Below are positions 8,089 through 17,832 of a DNA stretch of 64,000 nucleotides, piece by piece. Location: the NCBI GenBank assembly GCA_002919305.1, contig PKFB01000002.1:1-64000 (forward strand), in the 5' to 3' direction. Numbering within the stretch: the first letter of the stretch is position 1; each line of letters begins with the position of its first letter. Source of the DNA: Actinomycetales bacterium. GTDB lineage: Bacteria; Actinomycetota; Actinomycetes; Mycobacteriales; Micromonosporaceae. The translations under genes and the position numbers were made by a program. Under the pieces are notes generated by a model, which saw only the letters and a list, made by a program, of their open reading frames with translations, was not told where the DNA came from and made no database searches.

Positions 8089-10605
8089 ATGCCGTCTGGG
8101 ACCACAGCTTCCGCCCTGCGCCGTGCTCTGCGTCGCGCCAGTGACGGGCGTTCACTGACCGTGGACGAGGCCGTCACCCTCCTGAGCGCTCGGGGCGCTG
8201 CACTGGATGAACTCCTCTCTATCGCGGGGCGGGTTCGAGACGCGGGACTGGCGGACACCGGGCGGCCAGGGGTGATCACGTACTCCCGGAAGGTGTTCAT
8301 CCCGCTGACCCGGCTGTGCCGGGATCGCTGCCACTACTGCACCTTCGCCACCGTCCCTGGGCGCCTGCCCGCGCCGTACCTGGAACGCGATGAGGTGCTT
8401 CAGATCGCTCGTCAAGGCGCGGCTGTGGGGTGCAAGGAAGCGCTGTTTACCCTGGGGGACCGCCCTGAGGCGCGCTGGTCGGTGGCCCGGCAGTGGCTGG
8501 AGGAGCGGGGTTATGAGTCCACGTTGGACTATCTGCGGGCCTGTGCGATCGCTGTGCTGGAGGAGACAGGCCTGCTGCCGCACCTCAACCCTGGGGTTCT
8601 CAGCTGGGAGGAGCTGAGCCGGCTGCGGCCGGTGGCTCCGAGCATGGGGATGATGCTGGAGACCACGGCGGAGCGGCTGTGGTCACAGCCGGGAGGTCCG
8701 CACTACGGGTCCCCGGACAAAGAACCCCGGTTACGGCTTCGGGTGATCGCGGACGCGGGACGGGTGGCGGTCCCGTTCACCACCGGCATCCTCATTGGAA
8801 TCGGTGAGACACCCACCGAACGGGTCGAGTCGCTGTTCGCGCTGCGGCGGCTGGCCAGGGAGTACGGCCATATCCAAGAGGTCATCGTCCAGAACTTCCG
8901 CGCCAAGCCCGACACGGCGATGCGGAATGTGCCCGATGTGGACATCGTCGAACTGGCGGCTACGGTGGCGGTGGCCCGGCTCATCCTGGGGCCGGGGATC
9001 CGGTTGCAGGCTCCCCCCAACCTCATCGGTGACCAGTACGAGCTGCTGATCCGGGCTGGGATCGACGACTGGGGCGGGGTCTCCCCGGTCACTGCTGATC
9101 ATGTCAACCCCGAACGTCCGTGGCCGGCGATCGAGGAGTTGGCGCGCCACACCCAGCAGGCCGGCTTCCGGCTTGCGGAGCGGCTCACTATCTACCCCGA
9201 ATACCTGCGGGGTGACCGAGAACGGTGGCTTGATCCACGCTTGGCCGGCCATGTTGACGCCCTCGCCGACCCGGTCACCGGGCTGGCCATTGAGGGGGTA
9301 CGCCCGTCAGGGCGGCCCTGGCAGGAGCCGGATGACCTCTATACCCGTGGCGGCCGGACGGACCTGAACGTCACCATCGACACCGCGGGTCGCACCGCCG
9401 ACCGTCGAACGGACTTCGACGTGGTCTACGGCGACTGGGAGCTGGTCCGCGAGGCGGCGGAGCGTACCGCGGCCGCGGGAGCGCGCGTACCGTCCCGATT
9501 GGACAGTGAGGTCCGGGCTGGGTTGCGGATCGCGGCCGAGAATCCCGCCGCGCTGCTGGCGGAGCGGCACGAGCCAGCCGCGTTGGCGCTGTTCACCGCT
9601 GACGGCCCCGCCCTGGACGCGCTCACCCAGCTCGCCGATGAGCTGCGCCGTGATGTCGTTGGTGACGAGGTGACCTATGTGGTCAACCGGAACATCAATT
9701 TCACCAACGTCTGCTACGTAGGCTGTCGGTTCTGTGCGTTCGCGCAACGGGAACGGGACGCGGACGCCTACCGGCTGTCGGTGGAGGAGGTCGCGGACCG
9801 GGCCCAGGAAGCGTGGGAGGCGGGCGCGACCGAGGTCTGCATGCAGGGCGGTATCGATCCTGCGTTGTCGGGTACCGCGTACGCCGATCTCGTCCGCGCC
9901 GTCAAAGCGCGGGTGCCGCAGATCCATGTGCACGCTTTCAGCCCGATGGAGGTGGTGACCGCCGCGAACCGGGCTGGGATGTCGATCCAGGCTTGGCTGG
10001 AGATGGTCGCCGATGCCGGGCTGGACACCATACCGGGGACCGCGGCGGAGATTCTCGATGACGAAGTCCGCTGGGTGCTCACCAAGGGCAAGCTGCCGGC
10101 CTCGACGTGGATTGAGGTGGTGACGACCGCGCACCGGCTCGGGATCCGCAGCTCCTCCACCATGATGTACGGGCATGTTGATCATCCCGGTCACTGGCTT
10201 AAACACCTGCGTACGTTGGCGCGGATTCAGGACACCACCGGAGGATTCACTGAATTTGTGGCGCTGCCGTTTGTGCATCACAACGCGCCGCTATATCTAG
10301 CCGGGGTGGCGCGTCCGGGGCCGACCTGGCGGGACAACCGGGCGGTTCACGCGATGGCGCGGCTGCTGCTGCACGGCAGGATCGACAACATTCAGTGTTC
10401 GTGGGTGAAGCTCGGTGATGAAGGCACGGCCGAGCTGCTCCGGGGCGGCGCCAACGACCTGGGTGGGACGCTGATGGAGGAGACCATCAGTCGGATGGCG
10501 GGCTCTCGGCACGGCTCAGCCCGGAGTGTGGAGCAACTGATCCGGATCGCCGAGTTGGCGGGGCGGCCTGCACGGCAGCGAACTACCACCTATCAACGTC
10601 TGTGA
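8089..10605 (+). CDS. fbiC: Bifunctional FO synthase (CofG-CofH fusion)
   Basis: It makes FO, the deazaflavin core of F420, from tyrosine and 5-amino-6-ribitylaminouracil with two radical-SAM halves. Counting from 8089, the CofG half has the 4Fe-4S motif CRDRCHYC at C77, C81, C84, and the CofH half has CYVGCRFC at C542, C546, C549. The length of 838 residues fits the actinobacterial fusion. The frame is open back to GTG 8014 and also offers ATG 8065; no candidate has a good ribosome site. The conserved [12 protein letters not shown] segment begins ten residues after 8089, so a start at 8065 or 8089 is favoured. It completes the F420 set with fbiA and fbiB. Confidence 0.93.
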   Translation: MPSGTTASALRRALRRASDGRSLTVDEAVTLLSARGAALDELLSIAGRVRDAGLADTGRPGVITYSRKVFIPLTRLCRDRCHYCTFATVPGRLPAPYLERDEVLQIARQGAAVGCKEALFTLGDRPEARWSVARQWLEERGYESTLDYLRACAIAVLEETGLLPHLNPGVLSWEELSRLRPVAPSMGMMLETTAERLWSQPGGPHYGSPDKEPRLRLRVIADAGRVAVPFTTGILIGIGETPTERVESLFALRRLAREYGHIQEVIVQNFRAKPDTAMRNVPDVDIVELAATVAVARLILGPGIRLQAPPNLIGDQYELLIRAGIDDWGGVSPVTADHVNPERPWPAIEELARHTQQAGFRLAERLTIYPEYLRGDRERWLDPRLAGHVDALADPVTGLAIEGVRPSGRPWQEPDDLYTRGGRTDLNVTIDTAGRTADRRTDFDVVYGDWELVREAAERTAAAGARVPSRLDSEVRAGLRIAAENPAALLAERHEPAALALFTADGPALDALTQLADELRRDVVGDEVTYVVNRNINFTNVCYVGCRFCAFAQRERDADAYRLSVEEVADRAQEAWEAGATEVCMQGGIDPALSGTAYADLVRAVKARVPQIHVHAFSPMEVVTAANRAGMSIQAWLEMVADAGLDTIPGTAAEILDDEVRWVLTKGKLPASTWIEVVTTAHRLGIRSSSTMMYGHVDHPGHWLKHLRTLARIQDTTGGFTEFVALPFVHHNAPLYLAGVARPGPTWRDNRAVHAMARLLLHGRIDNIQCSWVKLGDEGTAELLRGGANDLGGTLMEETISRMAGSRHGSARSVEQLIRIAELAGRPARQRTTTYQRL

Positions 10606-10752
10606 CAGAACGTGGCTGCTAGAGTCACTCGACGTTATGGTCGTTTCGTGGGGAAATGTCCATCGGTTTCGTCGGCGATGTGACCGCGGAGGTGGGGCGG
10701 ACCGGACGGGTTGATGGGCGTCCCGTGATCGGGGCTATTTAGCAGGTTCGGC

Positions 10753-10782
10753 TTGACGACGCACGCATTACACGCGTGTAAT
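10753..10782 (+). promoter_or_regulatory. Probable whiB promoter with 16-bp palindromic operator
   Basis: TTGACG (10753-10758) and TGTAAT (10777-10782) are spaced 18 bp as -35 and -10 boxes. The perfect palindrome ATTACACGCGTGTAAT (10767-10782) covers the spacer end and the whole -10 box, the classic position of a repressor site. The half sites TTACAC and GTGTAA resemble those of the BldD box of Streptomyces, but the centre is two bases instead of one. The rest of the 325-bp gap between fbiC and whiB shows nothing else; the leader would be about 140 bases. Confidence 0.6.
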
Positions 10783-10930
10783 TTCAACGGGGGTCGTGTC
10801 AGACACCGGACAATACGGACGTTTGTGCACTGATGAAACGCGGTACTCAAGACGCGTGCGCGTCGATCAAGCCTTCCGCGTGGGGGGTGCGCACCGGCGT
10901 TCGACCGGTGCCAGAGAAGGAGGCGTGCTG

Positions 10931-11188
10931 ATGGATAACCAGCGGCTCCTGGCCAACCTGTTGGGGAATATGCCCGAATGGCAGGAGCGGGCGCTGTGTG
11001 CGCAGACCGATCCGGAGGCCTTCTTTCCGGAAAAGGGGGGATCGACGAGGGAGGCAAAGCGGATCTGCCTGCGCTGTGAAGTGCGCGCCGAGTGCCTGGA
11101 GTACGCGTTGATGCACGACGAGCGGTTCGGGATCTGGGGTGGGCTGTCAGAGCGCGAGCGCCGTAAGCTCAAGCGCCGCGCCGGTTGA
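10931..11188 (+). CDS. whiB2: WhiB-family iron-sulfur regulator (WhiB2 type)
   Basis: 85 residues. The four cluster-binding cysteines are C23, C46, C49 and C55 (C-x22-C-x2-C-x5-C), followed by the GIWGG turn at 67-71 and the basic tail ERRKLKRR. In the WhiB2/WhmD subfamily the protein works with the primary sigma factor and controls septation and division genes. The neighbourhood (fbiA, fbiB and manB nearby) matches that of mycobacterial whiB2. The ATG follows a very strong GAAGGAGG site at 10915-10923; the longer frame from 10796 is the leader. The palindromic promoter upstream suggests tight repression. The gene ends at a bidirectional terminator. Confidence 0.92.
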   Translation: MDNQRLLANLLGNMPEWQERALCAQTDPEAFFPEKGGSTREAKRICLRCEVRAECLEYALMHDERFGIWGGLSERERRKLKRRAG

Positions 11189-11268
11189 CGCCCAAGGCCT
11201 GTGGCACTTCACCGTGAGCGTTGAACCCATGACCCGTGACGTAAAAAGTAGAAATCGTTAAATTCGTT

Positions 11269-11296
11269 AAATCGCCGGACCGGGGTCCGGCGATTT
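11269..11296 (+). terminator. Bidirectional terminator between convergent genes
   Basis: Arms AAATCGCCGGACC (11269-11281) and GGTCCGGCGATTT (11284-11296) pair over 13 bp, with A/T ends on both sides, so it can serve both strands. The stop codon of the opposite gene (TAA, 11296-11298) abuts it. A direct repeat TCGTTAAA lies just upstream. Confidence 0.85.
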
Positions 11297-11757
11297 TAGA
11301 TCTCTGGATCGACCTCCTCCGGATCCAGGCCGAGCAGATTGGCCAACTGCTCAACCACCACATCATGGATGAGCTCGGCGAGGTCCTCACGACTGACCGC
11401 TCGAAACTCCAGAGGGCGCCGATAGAGCACGATGCGGGGAGCCACCCCTCGCTGGCCTGGACGCCCGGGGAGCAGCCGCGCCAGCGGCACCTCGCCGTCC
11501 TCCAGGACATCGGAGTCATAGACGTTGAGTTCCGGTGGAACATCCTCGACCGCGAACTCAATCCCAGCCAGCTCTCGGGCCCAACGACTCTCCAGGCCCT
11601 CGACCGCGTCCAGGACAAGGTCATCAAACATCTCCGCCCGAGACCGGGACAGGGGCACCGTGGCAGGCACCAGCCGGCCACGCAGCCCACGACCTCGACG
11701 GTCGCGCCGAGGCCTGCCGCGGGGGCGGTCACGGGAGGGACGTGGTGACGGGTTCAC
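11296..11757 (-). CDS. Metallopeptidase-fold protein lacking the zinc motif
   Basis: 153 residues. After a basic, arginine-rich N-terminus of about 40 residues comes the small zincin-like domain found next to whiB and DUF3499 genes in actinobacteria (segments FDDLVLDAVEGL, VPLARLLPG, IVLYRRPLEF). In active relatives the last helix carries HExxH. Here the matching helix reads HDVVVEQLANLLGLDPEEVD, so the glutamate and second histidine are missing and catalysis is unlikely. This inactive form may be a stable subfamily. It is convergent with whiB2, from which the terminator separates it. Confidence 0.7.
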   Translation of the reverse strand: MNPSPRPSRDRPRGRPRRDRRGRGLRGRLVPATVPLSRSRAEMFDDLVLDAVEGLESRWARELAGIEFAVEDVPPELNVYDSDVLEDGEVPLARLLPGRPGQRGVAPRIVLYRRPLEFRAVSREDLAELIHDVVVEQLANLLGLDPEEVDPEI

Positions 11758-11954
11758 GTGGCCAGATTAGCGCTGAGACGCCGTTCAGTAGAGGACCCCG
11801 ACCGGGAGGCTGTGCTTGTTATGGGAACATCACAGTCTGCGCACAACTATTTGTCCGGAATCGTCAGAGAAGCTCTCGGCGTCGTTTCTGAATAACGGCG
11901 TGTCGCACGGTACCCAGATGAGCGTGACGGCGCAGAGCGATACCGTGATCTGCT

Positions 11955-12314
11955 GTGAGGTCACAACGGCGCTGCTCCCGTAACGGTTGCCCCAACCCGG
12001 CCGTCGCCACATTGACCTACGTGTACGCGGAGTCCACAGCGGTGGTCGGCCCATTGGCGGCGTTCGCGGAACCGCACTCCTACGATCTGTGCGAGCAGCA
12101 CGCGCGTCGGCTCACGGCGCCACGAGGATGGGAACTGGTCAGGCATGAGGGCGAGTTCGTCGCGCCCACGCCCACCACGGATGATCTGGTTGCTCTCGCC
12201 GACGCGGTCCGGGAGGCCGCCCGACCACTGAGTACCAACACCGCGCGGGAATCAACAGCACAGCACGTAGGGCGTCGTGGGCATCTACGGGTGATCCCCC
12301 CACCCGGTGCCTGA
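11955..12314 (+). CDS. DUF3499 family protein
   Basis: 119 residues, small and soluble. The N-terminus CSRNGCPNPAVATLTYVYAES and the later YDLCEQHARRLTAPRGWE have cysteines and a histidine arranged like a zinc ribbon (C-x4-C and C-x2-H). This matches the conserved actinobacterial DUF3499 family encoded between whiB2 and manB (Rv3258c position). There is no ribosome site in front of the GTG, so the message may be leaderless. Function is unknown. Confidence 0.8.
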   Translation: MRSQRRCSRNGCPNPAVATLTYVYAESTAVVGPLAAFAEPHSYDLCEQHARRLTAPRGWELVRHEGEFVAPTPTTDDLVALADAVREAARPLSTNTARESTAQHVGRRGHLRVIPPPGA

Positions 12315-12584
12315 TACCGGGCCGGCCGTGATTACACGTTCGCTGTCCTGGGAACCACGGCAGGAATCGCCGACAGGCGATCATCGATGAATGTCGTACG
12401 GCGGAGGGAGTGGAAACGAGGCATATGGATATCCGTCCAGGGGACGGACTCTGCGTTCCGGGCTTGGCCGTGGAATGGCCGTGCCCGTGAATGTCACTTT
12501 GGCCCAGTAGGCTGCGACCCATCCGCTGGAGGGCCGCGGCACCGGCCCAACCCAGTGCCAGTCCGAGCCTCTAAGGAGCACTTC

Positions 12585-14009
12585 GTGGTGTCCGAGTCCG
12601 CCACTTCCCCAGTCGGTCGCGGTGACGCGCTGGCCGGCATCGTCAAGGCCTACGACGTCCGCGGTACCGTACCCGACCAGCTCAATGAGGACATCGCCCG
12701 CGCTATCGGAGCCGCCTTCGTCCGGGTGCTGGCCGCCGAGGGGAAGGTCCCGCGGGTCGTGGTCGCCCACGACATGCGGGCATCCTCGCCTGGTCTGGCC
12801 GCGGCGTTCGCCGCCGGAGTGACCGGTGAGGGCGTCGATGTCATCGACGCCGGGCTGGCCTCCACCGACCTGCTGTACTTCGCTTCGGGGCACCTGGACG
12901 TCCCCGGCGCCATGTTCACCGCCAGCCACAACCCCGCCCAGTACAACGGCATCAAACTGTGTCGCGCTGGGGCCCGTCCCATCGGGCAGGACAGTGGGCT
13001 AGCCGACATCCGCGACCTCGCGGGCGACATTTTGGCCGGCCGAGCCTCAAGTAGTGGGCAGAAGACAGGCAGCGTGGAGCCACAGGACCTGCTGACCGCG
13101 TACGCCTCTCATCTGCGGACCCTGGTGGATCTGACGGGAATCCGTCCGCTGAAGGTGGTGGTCGACGCCGGTAACGGCATGGCTGGCTACACGGTCCCCG
13201 CGGTGTTGGGAGACGCGAAGTTGTCGGCGTTGCCGCTGGAGATCGTGCCGCTGTATTTCGAGCTGGACGGCACCTTCCCCAACCATGAGGCCAACCCGCT
13301 GGTGCCGGACAATCTGGTCGACCTTCAGGCGGCGGTTCGCGCCAACGGCGCCGACATCGGCCTCGCCTTCGACGGCGACGCCGACCGGTGTTTCGTGGTC
13401 GATGAGCGTGGTGAGCCGGTGCCACCCAGCGCGATCACTGCGATGGTGGCGGTGCGGGAACTGGCCAAGCACCCGGGCGCCACGATCATTCACAACTGCA
13501 TCACCTCACGCGCGGTGCCTGAGATCGTCGCCGAGCACGGCGGCACGCCGGTGCGGACCCGGGTCGGACATTCATTCATCAAGGCTGAGATGGCCCGTAC
13601 CGACGCAGTATTCGGCGGCGAGCATTCCGCGCACTACTACTTCCGGGACTTTTGGTTCGCCGACACCGGCATGCTGGCTGCGATGCACGTGCTGGCCGCG
13701 CTCGGCAGCCAACCCCGGCCCTTGTCGGCCATCGTGGCGGAGTACACCCGCTACGTGGCCTCCGGGGAGATCAACTCCACGGTTACCGATCAGCGCGGGC
13801 GGCTGGCCGCGGTGGAGGAGAAGTACGCCGGGGCCGAAGGCGCCACGATCGATCACTTGGATGGTCTGACCGTGCAGTTCACCGACGGGAGCTGGTTCAA
13901 TCTGCGCCCCTCCAACACCGAACCGCTGCTGCGGCTCAATGTGGAGGCGCCCAACGCTGACCGTATGGCGCAGCTGCGGGACGAGGTCCTGAGTGTGGTG
14001 CGTGCCTGA
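12585..14009 (+). CDS. manB: Phosphomannomutase/phosphoglucomutase
   Basis: It interconverts mannose-6-phosphate and mannose-1-phosphate for GDP-mannose synthesis. The alpha-D-phosphohexomutase features are in order: the phosphoserine loop TASHNP with S114, the metal loop DGDADR at D263, D265 and D267, the sugar-binding GGEHSAHYYF, and the phosphate-binding RPSNTEPLLRLN near the C-terminus. It has 474 residues. The frame is open back to 12387, but AAGGAG at 12573-12578 places the start at GTG 12585 (GTG 12588 is also possible). It opens an operon: its stop overlaps the next start (TGATG at 14007-14011). Confidence 0.94.
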   Translation: MVSESATSPVGRGDALAGIVKAYDVRGTVPDQLNEDIARAIGAAFVRVLAAEGKVPRVVVAHDMRASSPGLAAAFAAGVTGEGVDVIDAGLASTDLLYFASGHLDVPGAMFTASHNPAQYNGIKLCRAGARPIGQDSGLADIRDLAGDILAGRASSSGQKTGSVEPQDLLTAYASHLRTLVDLTGIRPLKVVVDAGNGMAGYTVPAVLGDAKLSALPLEIVPLYFELDGTFPNHEANPLVPDNLVDLQAAVRANGADIGLAFDGDADRCFVVDERGEPVPPSAITAMVAVRELAKHPGATIIHNCITSRAVPEIVAEHGGTPVRTRVGHSFIKAEMARTDAVFGGEHSAHYYFRDFWFADTGMLAAMHVLAALGSQPRPLSAIVAEYTRYVASGEINSTVTDQRGRLAAVEEKYAGAEGATIDHLDGLTVQFTDGSWFNLRPSNTEPLLRLNVEAPNADRMAQLRDEVLSVVRA

Positions 14010-14200
14010 TGGACCCCAAGCTGCTGGAGATTCTGGCTTGCCCGGATACCCACCACGCGCCGCTACGGTATGACGAGACGGCGCAGACCCTCACCTGCAC
14101 CCAGTGCCATCGGGTCTTCCCCATCCGGGACGGCATCCCGGTGCTCCTGCTGGATGAGGCCCGACCTGGTGAGCCGACACACGCGGAGGACAGCCGGTGA
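14009..14200 (+). CDS. Trm112-family zinc-ribbon protein
   Basis: 63 residues. The motif LACPDTHHAPL, then CTQCHRVFPIRDGIPVLL, is the Trm112/YcaR signature, with a CxxC pair and one further N-terminal cysteine. Archaeal and eukaryotic Trm112 activates methyltransferases; the role of the bacterial version is not settled. It overlaps manB by one base and the SIS gene by four bases (GTGA), so all three should be made together. The same trio occurs widely in actinobacteria. Confidence 0.88.
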   Translation: MDPKLLEILACPDTHHAPLRYDETAQTLTCTQCHRVFPIRDGIPVLLLDEARPGEPTHAEDSR

Positions 14201-15420
14201 CGACTGTGAATGGTGACGCCGGAGTCAGCGGACACCGCTGGGTTAATGAAGCGTTACTGGACGATCCTCAAGGATTGGAAGAAGCCGATCCCGGCATGAT
14301 GCTGCGTGCCCTGGCCTCGGCCGGTGCCCAGGTCAGGGAGTCCATGGCTTTGACCGCGGAGGCGGACCTCAGCTCGCTGTCGGAGGAAGGCCGCCCTCGT
14401 GCGGTTGTGATCGCCGGAGTGGGAACCGCCGCGCGGACCGGGGATGTGCTCGCCACCGTCGCCGGTCCTCGGTGCCCGGTTCCGGTGTTGTCACACCGGA
14501 GCGCCGGCGTACCCGGATGGGTCGGGGCGGGTGACGTGGTGATCGCGGTGTCGGCCTCAGGCCGTAGCCCGGAGGCGCTGGCCGCGGCCGCCGCCGCGGC
14601 ACGGCGGGGCGCTCGGCTGGTGGCGGTGGGCGCCCCTAACAGTGAACTGGCCGCTTTGGCGGAGCGGGCCCGGGCGGTGTTCGTGCCGGTACCGCGGCGG
14701 GCACCGGCGCGGGCCAGCCTGTGGGCGTTAACGGTTCCCGTGCTGCTGGCCGCCCGCGCTTTGGGAATGATCCGACTGGCTGAGGCGGATTTGGTGGAGA
14801 CCGCGGCGCGGCTGGACCGAGAGGCTGAACGGTGCCGCCCGTCCGCCGAGTCGTTCGTCAACCCAGCCAAGTCACTGGCGTTGAATCTGGCTAACTCCAT
14901 CCCCGTGATCTGGGGCAGCTCTCCGCTGGCCGCCGTCGCCGCGCGCAGGTTCGCCGACACCTTGTCGACCAACTCCCGCTACCCCGCGGTGGCGGGATCG
15001 CTCGGTGAGGCGGGGCGCGGTCGGGTCGGTCTGCTCGATGGGGTGTACGGCGGGCTGGCCGAGTCTGAGCGCGACATCTTCGCCGATCCCGAGGAAGGGC
15101 AGAACGAGATCACCCGGCTGCGGTTGATCATTCTGCGGGACGACGGCATGGACGACGAGGAGGCCCGCCTCAGCGGGGGAGAGCCAGCGGCGGTGGAGGC
15201 CCGCCGCGCCGCTGCGGTCGCCGAGCTGGCGGAGCGGCGCGGAGTGCGGTGCACGGTGGTGGCGGCCGAGGGGGTTTCCCCGCTGGAACGGTTGGCCTCC
15301 CTGATCGCGGTGCCCGACTTCGCATCGGTCTATCTGGCGATCGCGCACGGATTCGATCCGATGGCGGTCCCCGCGGTGACCGAGATGAAAGAGCTGTCCA
15401 TGCCACGGTTGCCGGGCTGA
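14197..15420 (+). CDS. SIS-domain protein, phosphoglucose/phosphomannose isomerase-like
   Basis: 407 residues. The N-terminal SIS domain has the sugar-phosphate loop VSASGRSPEAL near residues 118-128. The C-terminal domain resembles bifunctional phosphoglucose/phosphomannose isomerases. It sits between manB and manA, as in mycobacteria (Rv3256c position), where the homologue is not a proven enzyme; manA, a bona fide isomerase, is encoded two genes later, so this copy may be a sensor or a divergent isomerase. The alanine-rich central region shows no membrane helix. The start overlaps the Trm112 gene. Confidence 0.78.
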   Translation: MTTVNGDAGVSGHRWVNEALLDDPQGLEEADPGMMLRALASAGAQVRESMALTAEADLSSLSEEGRPRAVVIAGVGTAARTGDVLATVAGPRCPVPVLSHRSAGVPGWVGAGDVVIAVSASGRSPEALAAAAAAARRGARLVAVGAPNSELAALAERARAVFVPVPRRAPARASLWALTVPVLLAARALGMIRLAEADLVETAARLDREAERCRPSAESFVNPAKSLALNLANSIPVIWGSSPLAAVAARRFADTLSTNSRYPAVAGSLGEAGRGRVGLLDGVYGGLAESERDIFADPEEGQNEITRLRLIILRDDGMDDEEARLSGGEPAAVEARRAAAVAELAERRGVRCTVVAAEGVSPLERLASLIAVPDFASVYLAIAHGFDPMAVPAVTEMKELSMPRLPG

Positions 15421-15436
15421 GAAAGCTGGGTATGCC

Positions 15437-16396
15437 ATGAGCGCCTCAGGCGGAACCAAGGCGATCATCGCCGCACTGTTGGCGAATCTCGGTATCGCGC
15501 TGACCAAGTTCATCGCGTGGGGATTGACGCGGTCGTCCTCGATGCTCGCGGAGTCGATTCACTCCTTGGCCGACTCCGGCAATCAGCTTCTCCTGCTGAT
15601 AGGAGGGCGTCGAGCACAACGGGCCGCGACACCGCAGCATCCGTTCGGGTACGGTCGGGAACGCTACATTTACGCGTTCATCGTCTCGATCGTGTTGTTC
15701 ACCGTGGGCGGCCTCTTCGCGCTGTACGAGGCCTACCACAAGCTCAGCCACCCCGAACCCATCGAGTCCTGGCACTGGGTGCCGGTGGCGGTGCTGATTG
15801 TGGCGATCACCCTGGAGAGCTTCTCGTTCCGGACGGCGATCAAAGAGTCCAACGCGATCCGGAACGGTGCCTCGTGGGTGCGGTTCGTGCGGAGCTCCCG
15901 CTCTCCAGAGTTGCCGGTGGTGCTTCTGGAGGATCTGGGCGCCCTGCTCGGGTTGGTCTTCGCGTTGTTCGGCGTGGTCATGACCCTGATCACTCACAAC
16001 GGCATCTGGGACGGTGTGGGCACCGCCGCTATCGGGGTGCTCCTGGTGGTGATCGCGATCATCTTGGCCATCGAGATGAAGAGCCTGCTCATCGGCGAAG
16101 GGGCCACCCCTGAGGACGCTCGGGCTATCGAACAGGCCATCCTCGCGGGCGGCGAGGTGGAGCGCATCATCCACATGCGCACCATGCACCTCGGGCCGGA
16201 GGAGCTGCTGGTCGCGGCGAAGATCGCCGTCCGCCACGATGACACCGCCGAGGTGGTCGCGCGCAGCATCGACGCGGTGGAGACGCGGATCCGGACGGCT
16301 GTGCCGATTGCCCGAATTATTTACCTGGAGCCGGATCTGTACAGCGCTGAAAAGATCAAGTCTGCGTCAGTGGAGTCGGGTTCCGATCCTCACTGA
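15437..16396 (+). CDS. Cation diffusion facilitator transporter (SLC30A9-like)
   Basis: 319 residues with five to six hydrophobic segments. The metal site motif of the CDF family is ESIHSLADSGNQ (HxxxD) near residues 38-50; the second site reads THNGIWDG, with N and D, as in the SLC30A9/ZnT9 branch. The C-terminus from about 215 is the cytoplasmic dimerisation domain. It should export Zn2+, Fe2+ or Mn2+ using the proton gradient; the metal cannot be told. It begins 16 bp after the SIS gene and 100 bp before manA, within the same operon. manA is a zinc enzyme, which may explain the link. Confidence 0.85.
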   Translation: MSASGGTKAIIAALLANLGIALTKFIAWGLTRSSSMLAESIHSLADSGNQLLLLIGGRRAQRAATPQHPFGYGRERYIYAFIVSIVLFTVGGLFALYEAYHKLSHPEPIESWHWVPVAVLIVAITLESFSFRTAIKESNAIRNGASWVRFVRSSRSPELPVVLLEDLGALLGLVFALFGVVMTLITHNGIWDGVGTAAIGVLLVVIAIILAIEMKSLLIGEGATPEDARAIEQAILAGGEVERIIHMRTMHLGPEELLVAAKIAVRHDDTAEVVARSIDAVETRIRTAVPIARIIYLEPDLYSAEKIKSASVESGSDPH

Positions 16397-16497
16397 GCAG
16401 CACACGAGCCGTGGTCCATGACCGGCGGACGTGAAAGGGAACGGCCAGCATCGCCGCACCTGAGGCGGGGGCGAAGCGTGACGTTAGTCTGCCGGTC

Positions 16498-17706
16498 ATG
16501 GAGTTACTCACGAACGAAATCCGGCCGTACGCGTGGGGGTCTCGTACCGCCATCGCCGCCATTCAAGGACGGCAGGTGCCGAGCGCCGGGCCGGAGGCGG
16601 AGTTGTGGATGGGAGCCCATCCAGCAGCTCCCTCACGGCTGACAAGCAGCGGTCAGCCCTTGAACGAGGCGATCGCCGCGGATCCCGAGGGCATGCTGGG
16701 GGCCAAAACGGTCGGAGAGTTCGCGGCGCGACTGCCATTTCTCCTTAAGCTCCTCGCCGCTGACCAGCCGCTCTCGCTTCAGGTACATCCCACAGCCGAT
16801 ACGGCACGGCGCGGGTTCGAGGCCGAGGAGGCGGCGGGAATACCTGTGGATGCCCCCGAACGTAACTATCGCGACCCACACCATAAGCCGGAGCTGCTGG
16901 TGGCGGTCAGCGATTTCGAAGGACTGTGCGGGTACCGGGCTCCCGAGGAGACTGGGGTTCTCCTGTCCAAACTGCAGCTTCCGTCGCTCGAGCGGATCAT
17001 AGGGGTCATAGCACGGGATGTAGGCGGGTCAGGGATAACGCTGGCGACCGTCACCCGCGCTTTGCTGGCCGCTCCCGCGGAACGGCGCGCCATTCTGGCG
17101 GAGGAGGTGAGCGCCGCAGCCGCTCGTCGAGTGGACACGGTTCCGGAACCGGCCGCTACTGCGTACCGGCTGGTGACGGAACTCAGCAAGTACTACCCCG
17201 GCGACGTGGGCGTGCTGTCTCCGCTGCTCCTCAACCCGGTACGCCTGTCGCCTGGGGAAGCCATCTACATCCCTCCAGGGACCCCGCACGCCTACCTGCG
17301 GGGGGTCGGGATAGAGATCATGGCTGCCAGTGACAACGTGCTGCGGGGTGGGATGACCAGCAAGCACGTCGATGCGTCTGAGCTGTTACGGGTCGTGGAC
17401 TACTCGATATACGAGGAGCCGGTACTTCAGCCCACGCCGGTGGCCCCAGGGGTGGTGGAGTGGCCAACACCGGTGCGGGAGTTCCGGCTGCGTCGGTTCA
17501 GGGTGGGGGGCCTGTACCCCACGATCTCTCTGCCGACCGACGGGCCTCAGATCGTGTTTTGCCTGTCCGGCCGGGTACGGGCCGATGACGGCGCCGGTGA
17601 GGTACTCCTTGGCCCGGGTGAGGCCGCGTTCGGCGCCGCACGCGACGACGGTCAGCTGACCCTGACAGGGTTCGGGGAGGTTTACCAGGCCACCACCGCT
17701 GTGTAG
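16498..17706 (+). CDS. manA: Mannose-6-phosphate isomerase, class I
   Basis: It converts fructose-6-phosphate to mannose-6-phosphate, the entry into the mannose pathway. The family zinc-binding segments are visible: LQVHPT near residue 98, DPHHKPELLVA near 125, and PPGTPHAYLRG near 260. It has 402 residues, which is normal. It is the last gene of the manB operon and is followed by a strong hairpin at 17799. Together with manB (12.6 kb) and manC (1.8 kb), a full route from fructose-6-phosphate to GDP-mannose is encoded in the window. Confidence 0.93.
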   Translation: MELLTNEIRPYAWGSRTAIAAIQGRQVPSAGPEAELWMGAHPAAPSRLTSSGQPLNEAIAADPEGMLGAKTVGEFAARLPFLLKLLAADQPLSLQVHPTADTARRGFEAEEAAGIPVDAPERNYRDPHHKPELLVAVSDFEGLCGYRAPEETGVLLSKLQLPSLERIIGVIARDVGGSGITLATVTRALLAAPAERRAILAEEVSAAAARRVDTVPEPAATAYRLVTELSKYYPGDVGVLSPLLLNPVRLSPGEAIYIPPGTPHAYLRGVGIEIMAASDNVLRGGMTSKHVDASELLRVVDYSIYEEPVLQPTPVAPGVVEWPTPVREFRLRRFRVGGLYPTISLPTDGPQIVFCLSGRVRADDGAGEVLLGPGEAAFGAARDDGQLTLTGFGEVYQATTAV

Positions 17707-17798
17707 CGAGGGGTAGCCGTACCAGCTCCGCGTCGCTGCTACCTGCGGTGTCGTGTGACACGGGAAGAAAACAGTAGGTGTGGAATGCCGCAGACGCA

Positions 17799-17832
17799 CA
17801 CGAGGCGGACAGGTTTGCCTGTCCGCCTCGTG
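17799..17832 (+). terminator. Strong terminator of the manB-manA operon
   Basis: Arms CACGAGGCGGACAGG (17799-17813) and CCTGTCCGCCTCGTG (17818-17832) pair perfectly over 15 bp with a TTTG loop. A pyrimidine-rich stretch with TGTTTT follows a few bases on. Confidence 0.88.

Noticed and set aside
10635-11057. 140-codon minus-strand frame across the whiB promoter
   Set aside because: It covers a clear promoter and the start of whiB2 and shows no protein family.
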